DNA of 64,000 nt from Streptomyces sp. SAI-135. Its GTDB lineage: Bacteria > Actinomycetota > Actinomycetes > Streptomycetales > Streptomycetaceae. The position numbers and the translations under genes were made by a program. The stretch lies in NCBI RefSeq assembly GCF_029893805.1, contig NZ_JARXYP010000002.1, forward strand, positions 7,874,001-7,938,000, read 5' to 3'. Position 1 is the stretch's first letter, and every line of letters begins with the position of its first letter. The notes beneath the pieces were generated by a model. The model was not told the DNA's origin. It saw nothing but the letters and a program-made list of their open reading frames with translations, and did not search any database. Below, one piece after another: positions 16,130 through 23,126 of this stretch.

Positions 16130-17506
16130 ATGTCCAAGCCCCTGAAGCAGATCCACCTCGCCGCCCACTTCCCGGGCGTCAACAACACCACCGTGTGGAG
16201 CGACCCCGAGGCGGGCAGCCACATCGAGTTCAGCTCCTTCGCACACTTCGCGAGGACCGCCGAGCGCGCCAAGTTCGACTTCCTCTTCCTCGCCGAGGGC
16301 CTGCGCCTGCGCGAACAGGGCGGCAAGATCTACGACCTGGACGTGGTCGGCCGCCCCGACACCTTCACGATCCTCGCCGCGCTCGCCGCCGTCACCGAAC
16401 ACCTGGGCCTGACCGGCACCATCAACTCCACCTTCAACGAGCCCTACGAGGTGGCCCGCCAGTTCGCCAGCCTCGACCACCTCTCCGGCGGCCGCTCCGC
16501 CTGGAACGTCGTCACCTCCTGGGACGCCTTCACCGGCGAGAACTTCCGCCGCGGTGGCTTCCTGCCCCAGGAGGAGCGCTACTCCCGCGCCAAGGAGTTC
16601 CTCGCCACCGCCCAGGAGCTCTTCGACTCCTGGCAGGGCGACGAGATCCTCGCCGACCAGGCCTCCGGCGCGTTCCTGCGGGACGCGAAGGCCGGCTCCT
16701 TCGCGCACAGCGGCCGGCACTTCGACATCCACGGCCGGTTCAACGTCCCGCGCTCCCCGCAGGGCCGCCCGGTGATCTTCCAGGCGGGTGACTCCGAAGA
16801 GGGCCGCGAGTTCGCCGCCTCCTCCGCCGACGCCATCTTCAGCCGGTACGCCACCCTCAAGGAGGGCCGGGCCTTCTACACCGACGTCAAGAACCGCCTC
16901 GCCAAGTACGGCCGCCGCCACGACCAGTTGCTGATCCTGCCCGCCGCCTCCTTCGCCCTCGCGGACACCGACGCCGAGGCCGAGGAACTCGCGCGGACCG
17001 TCCGACGCCGGCAGGTCAGCGGCGCCACCGCGCTCAAGCACCTGGAGTTCGTCTGGAACCGGGACCTGTCGTCGTACGACCCCGACGGACCGCTTCCCGA
17101 CGTCGACCCCTTGGTGAGCGAGGAGCACATCTCCCGGGGCCGCGCCCAGGTCCGCATGTACCGGGACCCGCTGGCCACCGCCCGCGAATGGCGCGAGCTG
17201 GCCGAGGCCAACAAGTGGTCCATCCGCGACCTGGTCATCCACACCGGCAACCGGCAGAACTTCGTCGGCTCACCGGAGACGATCGCCCGCACCATCAACG
17301 AGTACGTGCAGGCCGACGCGAGCGACGGTTTCATCCTGGTCCCGCACATCACCCCGACCGGCCTCGACGCCTTCGCCGACAAGGTCGTCCCGCTCCTCCA
17401 GGAACAGGGCGTCTTCCGCACCGAGTACCAGGGCCCGACCCTGCGCCACCAGCTCGGCCTCGCCCACCCGGACGACCTGCCGGGGGAGCAGCGGGCGGCG
17501 TCGTGA
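16130..17506 (+). CDS. NtaA/SnaA/DszA-family flavin monooxygenase
   Basis: A 458-residue luciferase-like monooxygenase of the NtaA/DszA branch: it begins KQIHLAAHFPGVNNTTVW, has FLAEGLRLRE, TINSTFNEPYEVARQFASLDHLSGGRSAWNVVTS (conserved family core) and GRPVIFQAGDSEEGREFAA. Relatives oxidise nitrilotriacetate, dibenzothiophene sulfone or pristinamycin II and many are induced by sulfur starvation. It forms an operon with the preceding monooxygenase, and the two probably use FMNH2 supplied by a reductase encoded elsewhere. Substrate is unknown. Confidence 0.87.
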   Translation: MSKPLKQIHLAAHFPGVNNTTVWSDPEAGSHIEFSSFAHFARTAERAKFDFLFLAEGLRLREQGGKIYDLDVVGRPDTFTILAALAAVTEHLGLTGTINSTFNEPYEVARQFASLDHLSGGRSAWNVVTSWDAFTGENFRRGGFLPQEERYSRAKEFLATAQELFDSWQGDEILADQASGAFLRDAKAGSFAHSGRHFDIHGRFNVPRSPQGRPVIFQAGDSEEGREFAASSADAIFSRYATLKEGRAFYTDVKNRLAKYGRRHDQLLILPAASFALADTDAEAEELARTVRRRQVSGATALKHLEFVWNRDLSSYDPDGPLPDVDPLVSEEHISRGRAQVRMYRDPLATAREWRELAEANKWSIRDLVIHTGNRQNFVGSPETIARTINEYVQADASDGFILVPHITPTGLDAFADKVVPLLQEQGVFRTEYQGPTLRHQLGLAHPDDLPGEQRAAS

Positions 17507-17509
17507 AGT

Positions 17510-17878
17510 TCACTCGTCCCAGTCGAGCTGACGGGCGGGCGTCCCCACCGACCGCCCGTAGGCGACCGCCGCGGCGCGGCCCGCCTCGTCGCCGCGCCGA
17601 TGACGGAAGACCTTTCCGGCGAACACCACCACGCGTTCGTCCCCGGCGACGAAGTCGGCGTACCAACCCAGCTCCGGCTCCAGGGCATCGGCCAACGCGT
17701 CCGCGAGCGCGTCGATGTCCTCGCCGTCGCTCTCCCACTCCACCAGCGTCCACACGGGCGGCTGCCCGCCGCTCGCCCCGGCGACCTCGACCCTGCTCAC
17801 CTTGCGCAACCGCAGCCCGTGCGGCGCGAACACCGCACCCGTCCTGAGACTCTCGCCGATGACGTATCCGCTGATCAC
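17510..17878 (-). CDS. Conserved hypothetical protein, 122 aa
   Basis: A small acidic soluble protein without signal peptide or membrane segment. It starts MISGYVIGESLRTGAVF and includes VWTLVEWESDGEDIDALADALADAL, then LGWYADFVAGDERVVVFAGKVFRHRRGD. I know similar uncharacterised proteins from streptomycetes but no function. It converges on the monooxygenase operon with a three-base gap and is divergent from the WYL regulator. The operator-like palindrome at 17932-17948 lies in the gap, so the protein may be controlled by that regulator. Confidence 0.75.
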   Translation of the reverse strand: MISGYVIGESLRTGAVFAPHGLRLRKVSRVEVAGASGGQPPVWTLVEWESDGEDIDALADALADALEPELGWYADFVAGDERVVVFAGKVFRHRRGDEAGRAAAVAYGRSVGTPARQLDWDE

Positions 17879-17931
17879 GTGCTGTCTCCCTGCTGTTCGG
17901 AGGCTTCGCGGACGACGCTACGGCCCTATGG

Positions 17932-17948
17932 CTGACATCCTCTGTCAG
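17932..17948. promoter_or_regulatory. Operator-like palindrome between the hypothetical and WYL genes
   Basis: CTGACA-TCCTC-TGTCAG is a perfect six-base inverted repeat with a five-base spacer, 26 bases before the WYL regulator start and 53 bases before the divergent gene. It is a natural binding site for a dimeric winged-helix regulator controlling both genes, most likely the WYL protein itself. Confidence 0.6.
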
Positions 17949-17974
17949 TCATGGATGGATGGGGTGATCGCCCG

Positions 17975-18955
17975 ATGAGAGCGGACCGGCTGCTGTCCCT
18001 CCTGCTCGCCCTCCAGTCCCGCGGCCGGGTGACGGCCCGTCAACTGGCGGCGGAGCTGGAGGTGTCGGTCCGTACCGTCTACCGGGACCTTCAGGCGCTC
18101 AGCTCCGCCGGCGTCCCGGTGGTGGCGAACGGCGGCCCGGGCGGCGGCTGCCGCCTCCTGGAGGGCTGGCGCAGCCCGCTGCTCGGGATCAGCGCGGAGG
18201 AGGCGACGGCGTTGCTGACGGTCGCCTCCGGGAGCGGCCCGCTGGAGCGGATCGCGCTGGGCGACGCACTGGCCCAGGCCCGCCTGAAACTCCTGGCCTC
18301 TCTCCCGGCCGCGGGCCGCGAGCAGGCCGACACCACCGCGAGCCGCTTCCACATCGACACCCAGGCCTGGTTCAGGCCGCCCGAGCGCGTCCCGCATCTC
18401 GCCGTGCTGGTCGATGCCGTACGACGGGACAGATGCCTGCGGCTGACCCACGCGAGCCGTCCCGGTGCGACGGGAACGGTGGACCCCCTCGGCCTCGTCG
18501 CGAAGGCGGGGGTCTGGTACCTGGTCGTCCGGTCCGACCGGGGTGTCCGGACGCACCGTGCGTCGAGGATCACGGACGCGGAGCTGCTGGCCGAGTCCTT
18601 CGACCGCCCCGCCGACTTCGACCTGGCGGCCCACTGGGCCCGCTGGACCGCCGAGTTCGAGGCGAGCCTGGACCGACTCCCGGTCACCGTACGCCTGACG
18701 GCAGCGGGCCTGGCCGCGCTTCCGCAGGTGCTCGGGGACACCGGCTCGGCGGCACGGGCGACCGCGGATCCGGCGGAGCCCGGCCGGTACCGCCTGGTCC
18801 TCCACTTCGACGACCGGGAGGCCGCCTGCCGCCGCCTGCTCGGCTTCGGCCCGGATGCCGAGGTACTCGAACCGGTGGACGTGCGGGAGCAGTTGGCCGA
18901 CATGGCGCACCGCACGGCCGCCCGCTACCGCAACGGGGCCGACCCCATGCCATGA
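17975..18955 (+). CDS. YafY/PafC-type transcriptional regulator with WYL domain
   Basis: A 326-residue regulator. The N-terminal HTH_11 domain reads RVTARQLAAELEVSVRTVYRDLQAL (residues about 18-42) with the wing GGPGGGCRLLEGW. The central WYL domain has GLVAKAGVWYLVVRS, including the W-Y-L triad, and a C-terminal WCX part with PVTVRLTAAGLA and LGFGPDAEVLEP. WYL domains bind nucleic-acid or small-molecule ligands. The ATG at 17975 (MRADRLL) is chosen over one 24 bases upstream because it matches the usual start of the family. It is coupled to the next gene by ATGA. Confidence 0.9.
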   Translation: MRADRLLSLLLALQSRGRVTARQLAAELEVSVRTVYRDLQALSSAGVPVVANGGPGGGCRLLEGWRSPLLGISAEEATALLTVASGSGPLERIALGDALAQARLKLLASLPAAGREQADTTASRFHIDTQAWFRPPERVPHLAVLVDAVRRDRCLRLTHASRPGATGTVDPLGLVAKAGVWYLVVRSDRGVRTHRASRITDAELLAESFDRPADFDLAAHWARWTAEFEASLDRLPVTVRLTAAGLAALPQVLGDTGSAARATADPAEPGRYRLVLHFDDREAACRRLLGFGPDAEVLEPVDVREQLADMAHRTAARYRNGADPMP

Positions 18956-19407
18956 TCACCACCATGGCAGTCCGCATCGACCTCGCCGACGTGAACGACC
19001 TCCACCGGATCCTGGAGGACCACCCCCGCTACTGGGGCGAACGCGACCTGCGAGCCCTCCATCTCACCGCGCTGGTCCGCGAGTTCGGCTCGACCTGCCT
19101 CGTCGCCCGCGCCGAGGACGGCATCCGCGGCTACCTCATCGGCTTCGTCACCCCCGACCGCACCGGCTACGTCCACCTGATCGCCACCCGCGACGACACC
19201 CGCGGCACCGGCCTCGGCCGTACCCTCTACGACACCTTCACCGCCACCGCCCGCCGCCAGGGCGCGGTCCGCCTCAAGGCCATCACCTCGGTCACCAACG
19301 AGGGTTCCGTCGCCTTCCACCGCAGCCTCGGCTTCGCCCACCGCGTGGTGGAGGACTACGACGGCCCCGGCCGACCCCGAGTCGTCTTCACCCGCGACCT
19401 GGACTGA
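18952..19407 (+). CDS. GNAT-family N-acetyltransferase
   Basis: A 151-residue single GNAT domain: the acetyl-CoA loop is DDTRGTGLGRTLYDTF and the C-terminal motif is NEGSVAFHRSLGF, followed by GRPRVVFTRDLD. The ATG at 18952 overlaps the regulator stop (ATGA). An in-frame ATG at 18964 is an alternative start. Its operon with the WYL regulator suggests it is co-controlled, perhaps for detoxification of an amine; the substrate is unknown. Confidence 0.85.
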   Translation: MITTMAVRIDLADVNDLHRILEDHPRYWGERDLRALHLTALVREFGSTCLVARAEDGIRGYLIGFVTPDRTGYVHLIATRDDTRGTGLGRTLYDTFTATARRQGAVRLKAITSVTNEGSVAFHRSLGFAHRVVEDYDGPGRPRVVFTRDLD

Positions 19408-19467
19408 GGACCGGGGACACACGTCGATCAGGGGCGGCCTTTCCCTCCGCACCCCCGGAACGCCGCG

Positions 19468-19515
19468 TGGCCGGAAGTACGTATCCCTCCCCCGAAGGTT
19501 ACGTACTTCCGGCCA
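19468..19515. terminator. Bidirectional terminator with a 16-bp stem
   Basis: A perfect 15-base inverted repeat (arms 19469-19483 and 19500-19514, beginning GGCCGGAAGTACGTA), extended to 16 pairs by T19468-A19515, encloses a 16-base loop. It lies between the convergent GNAT and metalloprotease genes, in the right place to end transcription from both sides. Confidence 0.75.
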
Positions 19516-19571
19516 TTCCCCCGGCGCCGGACAGTGGTCCAGCCCCGCCCGTGTGCGGCCCGACTGTGCTG

Positions 19572-20657
19572 TCACCAGCACATGACCGCGGTTTCCCCCG
19601 AACCCCACGCGGAGTACAGGCGCACACGGACGAAGTAGCGGCGGCCCTTCACGAGACGGGCCCTGAGCGTTGCGTTGTGCGGGGTGCCTCCGTCGTCGCG
19701 GCCGGCGAGGTAGCGGGCTTCTCCGTCCCGTTCCTCGAAGACCACGACGACGGTGTCCCCGTCGCCGAAGGTGCCCACGGTGTACTCGCGGGTCTCCGGC
19801 GGTTCCACCGTGAAGTCCGCCTGCTCACCCGGGCCGAGCCCGAGCGGCACGGACCGGAAGGGCACCAGCGCCGGCGGCCGGACCTGCTCGGCAGGCGGGT
19901 ACCAGCGCAGGACGTACTCCTTGTCGGCGGCCGACAGGGTGCCGGGCGGGTGGAGACCCCCGCGGTACTGCTCCGGCTCCAGGATCAGCCCCGCCTCGAA
20001 GGGATACTCCATGATCGACTGCGGGTCCCAGACGGAGCCGTTGACCTCGTCCGGGTCGAGCTTGCGCAGGATGTTGAAGAACGTCCGGTCCCGGCTCCAG
20101 AAGTTCGGCGGGCCCGCCAGATCGGCGTAGACGGCCTCGGCGTCCCAGTGGATCCCGGCGAACGGACTCTGGTGCTCGTGCAGCATGCCGAGCGCGTGCC
20201 CGATCTCGTGCAGGGCCGTCCCGCGCTCCCCGGGCGCGGTCAGGTCCCAGCCGAAGTTCATCGTGCGGTCGTTCAGGCCGATCCGGAGCGCGTCCTTGCC
20301 CACGGCCGACCAGGAGCCGTCGCCGATCTGGAACCCGATGCGCAGCTCGGCCTCCGAACGGTCGCCGACCTCGGCGAACCGGACCCCGATCCCGAGGTCC
20401 TGCCACTCCTTGAAGCACTCGCGTACCACGTCCCGCTGCTCCTTGGGGCCGCCCCACGACACCCGACGCGACTGCCCGGTCCCCGGAACAGGAATGACCG
20501 ACCCGTCGGTGTCGCCGTCGAAGAAGCAGTAGTGCAGGACCGTGTTGTTGACCCACATCCGGCTGCCGCCGATGAGCGCACTCAGCCGCTCGGCGGCCAA
20601 CCCCGGCGCGAACGCCGGAGCCGACTGCTGCGCGAGGGAGCAGTAGCGTGCGGTCAT
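19572..20657 (-). CDS. Astacin-like (M12A-type) zinc metalloprotease
   Basis: A 361-residue protein with the extended zinc motif HEIGHALGMLHEH (His150, Glu151, His154 and His160 from the ATG at 20657) and a Met-turn SIMEYPF about 57 residues later, the signature of metzincins close to astacin. Upstream it has RVSWGG, an FKEWQDLGIGVRFAEV segment and LRIGLND, typical of the astacin fold. The last 100 residues (PLGLGPGEQADFTVEPPETREYTV and onward) look like a separate beta-rich domain. I see no signal peptide or lipobox, so the enzyme may be cytosolic or leave by another route. A TTG at 20711 is an alternative, longer start. Confidence 0.82.
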   Translation of the reverse strand: MTARYCSLAQQSAPAFAPGLAAERLSALIGGSRMWVNNTVLHYCFFDGDTDGSVIPVPGTGQSRRVSWGGPKEQRDVVRECFKEWQDLGIGVRFAEVGDRSEAELRIGFQIGDGSWSAVGKDALRIGLNDRTMNFGWDLTAPGERGTALHEIGHALGMLHEHQSPFAGIHWDAEAVYADLAGPPNFWSRDRTFFNILRKLDPDEVNGSVWDPQSIMEYPFEAGLILEPEQYRGGLHPPGTLSAADKEYVLRWYPPAEQVRPPALVPFRSVPLGLGPGEQADFTVEPPETREYTVGTFGDGDTVVVVFEERDGEARYLAGRDDGGTPHNATLRARLVKGRRYFVRVRLYSAWGSGETAVMCW

Positions 20658-20702
20658 GGCGTTCAGCCTGCCGTCGGCCGCCCCGGGACGCCTGAGTCGG
20701 GG

Positions 20703-20737
20703 GCTACTCAAGTCCCCCTGTATCAGGACTGAGTAGC
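20703..20737. promoter_or_regulatory. Inverted repeat between metalloprotease and LAL regulator
   Basis: GCTACTCA (20703-20710) and TGAGTAGC (20730-20737) are perfect complements, and the inner bases AGTCC and GGACT continue the symmetry with one extra base. The site lies between two divergent starts (20657 and 20753), 15 bases before the regulator start codon, so it could be an autoregulatory operator. Confidence 0.5.
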
Positions 20738-20752
20738 GGTGCTCTAGCTTCC

Positions 20753-23008
20753 GTGACGACTTTCGAACGGGACGCGAAGACCCTGGAACTGCCCTGGCCC
20801 TTCACCGGGCGCGAGGACGAACTGGAGCTGGTCCGCGGGGCGGTCGCCGGCGGCCGGCAGGGCATCGTGGTGACCGGGCCCGCGGGCCGGGGCAAGACCC
20901 GGCTCGTCACCGAGGCCGTACGGGGGACGGACTGCGCAAGGGTGGCGGGCACGCCTGACACCCACGGACTGCCGTTCGCCGCCTTCGCGCACCTCCTGCC
21001 GGAGACGGTGTCCCTGCACCGAGCCGTCCACCTCCTGTCCTCCGTACGGCTCCTGCTCGTCGACGACGCCCATCTGCTGGACGACGCCTCGGCGGCCCTG
21101 GTCCACCAGCTCGCGGTGCACGGCCGCACCCGGCTGCTGGTCGTCGCCACCGAGGGCGCGCGGACGCCGGGCGCGATCTCCCGGCTGTGGACCGCGGAGC
21201 TCCTGCCGCGGCTCGCCCTGGAACCCTTGCCCCGCGAGGAGACCGCGCGACTGCTCGCGGCCGGCGCCGGCGGACCGGAAGCCCTCACCGTCAACCGGCT
21301 GTACCGCCTGTGCCAGGGCGATCTGCGCCTGCTGCGCGAGCTGGTGGACGCGGTGCGCGAACGCGGCCTGCTGCGCCGGGTGCCGGACTCGGCCGAGTGG
21401 GAGTGGCGCGGCCCGGTGCCCCTCACCGCGACCGTACGCGAACGCGTCGCGCACCTCCTGGACCGCACGGGTCCCGGTGAGCGCGAGACCCTGGACCGCC
21501 TGGCGTTCGGCGAGCCGCTCCCCGCGGACGCCGACACGCTCGACCTCGCCGCACTCGAAGCCCTGGAGGCCGACGGCCTGGTCCACGTCGACGAGCACGG
21601 CACCGTCCGCCTGGCGCACCCTCTCCACGGCCCGGCGCTCCGGGCGGCGGCCGGACGCCTCCGGGCCCGCCGCCTGGCCCGCACCCCGTCCGACCGCACG
21701 GCCGCCCTGGAGACCGAGACGGCCGGGCTCACCCGGGCGATCGCCGAGTCGGACGTACGGGCCGTCCCCGCGCCGGTGGGGGAGTGGCTCGTGGACGAGG
21801 GCACCGGCATCCCGGCCCCGCACGCCGCCGTACGAGCCCGTTTCGCCCGCCTGCGCGGGCAGCTGCGGGAGGCCGCGGCCTGGGCGAGAGAGGGCCTGCG
21901 CAGCACCCCCGACGACCGACCCTGCCGTTGCGAACTCACCCTGGCGACAGCCCAGTCGGGCACCCCGGTGCCGGGGGCCACGCAGGCGGAGGGGCCGGGG
22001 TCGGTGGTGACGCGGGCCGGTGATCCCGAGCCGGCGGGGGTCCAGTGGAGCGCTTCCGTGCCGCGCGACGCACAGGCGGAGGGGCCAGGGTCGGTGGTGA
22101 CGCGGGCCGGTGATCCCGAGCCTGTGGGGGCCCAGTCGGGCACCCCCGTGCCGGGGGACACACAGGCGGAGGGGCCAGGGTCGGTGGTGACGCGGGCCGG
22201 TGATCCCGAGCCTGCGGGGGGACGCGCGGGTGACTCGGAGCCGGTGGGGGCCCGGGCGGGGGCCGACGGCGGCCGGGCGGCCGTCTCGCCGGGCGGCCCC
22301 GGAGAGCGCGGCTCCGCCGTCCTCCGGGGGAACGCCGGTGACCACCGCCCCTCGGACCCCGCGGCCCCCTCTGCCGGGCCGGCCGGTCGACCCGCCCCGC
22401 CCGCCGCCGACTCCGACGCCCCCCGAGTCACCGCCCCCACCGTCCCCTCAGCCGGCGCAGCCACCTGGCGGGCCGCCGTCCGCGGTGATCTCGAAGCGGC
22501 TCTCGGGGCGGCCGAGGAGGACCCGTACGAGGCCGTCCGGCTCGGCGCGCCCGACCGGGCCGTCGGCCGGCTGTCCGGGGTCTTCGCCGCCCACGCCGAG
22601 GCACTCGCCCGCAGCGACGGCCCCGGCCTCGACCGGGCCGCCCAGTCCCTGGAGGAGCGCGGTTTCCTGCTCTTCGCGGCCGAGGCCTACGCCCAGGCCG
22701 CGGGCGCGCACCGCGACCCGAGCGCCGCCCGCACCGCACGGACCCGAGCCGTCGCCCTGGCCCGGCGCTGCCAGGGCGCCCGCACCCCGGCCCTGTCCGG
22801 GCTGGTCCTCGGCGAACTCACCGCCCGCCAGCGGCAGATCGTCACCCTCGCGGCCGCCGGACTGAGCAACCGCCAGATCGCGGAGAAACTCACCCTGTCG
22901 ATCCGGACGGTCGGAAACCACCTCTACAGCGCGTACGCCCGCCTCGGCGCGAGCGACCGCGACGCCCTGCCGTGCCTGGTGGAGCTGCCGGAGGCACAGC
23001 CGGCCTGA
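20753..23008 (+). CDS. LuxR-family regulator with N-terminal ATPase (LAL type) and repeat insertion
   Basis: A 751-residue regulator starting at GTG 20753. Residues 17-60 hold TGREDELELV and Walker A TGPAGRGKT (41-49); Walker B is RLLLVDDAHLLDD. The C-terminus has a LuxR helix-turn-helix (ELTARQRQIVTLAAAGLSNR, then IAEKLTLSIRTVGNHL). Between them, residues 401-490 are three tandem 30-residue units, followed by a Gly/Pro/Ala-rich linker to about residue 560. This replaces part of the helical repeat region expected in LAL proteins, which usually run near 900 residues. It diverges from the metalloprotease and may control it (inference). Confidence 0.85.
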   Translation: MTTFERDAKTLELPWPFTGREDELELVRGAVAGGRQGIVVTGPAGRGKTRLVTEAVRGTDCARVAGTPDTHGLPFAAFAHLLPETVSLHRAVHLLSSVRLLLVDDAHLLDDASAALVHQLAVHGRTRLLVVATEGARTPGAISRLWTAELLPRLALEPLPREETARLLAAGAGGPEALTVNRLYRLCQGDLRLLRELVDAVRERGLLRRVPDSAEWEWRGPVPLTATVRERVAHLLDRTGPGERETLDRLAFGEPLPADADTLDLAALEALEADGLVHVDEHGTVRLAHPLHGPALRAAAGRLRARRLARTPSDRTAALETETAGLTRAIAESDVRAVPAPVGEWLVDEGTGIPAPHAAVRARFARLRGQLREAAAWAREGLRSTPDDRPCRCELTLATAQSGTPVPGATQAEGPGSVVTRAGDPEPAGVQWSASVPRDAQAEGPGSVVTRAGDPEPVGAQSGTPVPGDTQAEGPGSVVTRAGDPEPAGGRAGDSEPVGARAGADGGRAAVSPGGPGERGSAVLRGNAGDHRPSDPAAPSAGPAGRPAPPAADSDAPRVTAPTVPSAGAATWRAAVRGDLEAALGAAEEDPYEAVRLGAPDRAVGRLSGVFAAHAEALARSDGPGLDRAAQSLEERGFLLFAAEAYAQAAGAHRDPSAARTARTRAVALARRCQGARTPALSGLVLGELTARQRQIVTLAAAGLSNRQIAEKLTLSIRTVGNHLYSAYARLGASDRDALPCLVELPEAQPA
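21953..22222 (+). repeat. Three 90-bp tandem repeats inside the LAL regulator gene
   Basis: Three in-frame units of exactly 90 bases. Their 50-base cores (21983-22032, 22073-22122, 22163-22212) differ at only a base or two and encode QAEGPGSVVTRAGDPEP. Units one and three are closer to each other (QSGTPVPG start) than to unit two (QWSASVPR). Sequence is nearly identical at DNA level, including silent positions, which points to recent duplication. Confidence 0.9.
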
Positions 23009-23023
23009 GCCGTACACCGGACC

Positions 23024-23069
23024 GGGGCGGTCTGACCCCCAGTATTCGGGGGAGGGGTCAGGCCGCCCC
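23024..23069. terminator. Bidirectional terminator between LAL regulator and CHAT gene
   Basis: Arms GGGGCGGTCTGACCCC (23024-23039) and GGGGTCAGGCCGCCCC (23054-23069) pair at 15 of 16 positions around a 14-base loop. It lies in the 118-base gap between converging genes. Confidence 0.8.
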
Positions 23070-23126
23070 ACACCTCCCGCACCTCACACCTCCCGCACCT
23101 GCCGCATCCCCCGGCGCGCGCGACCC

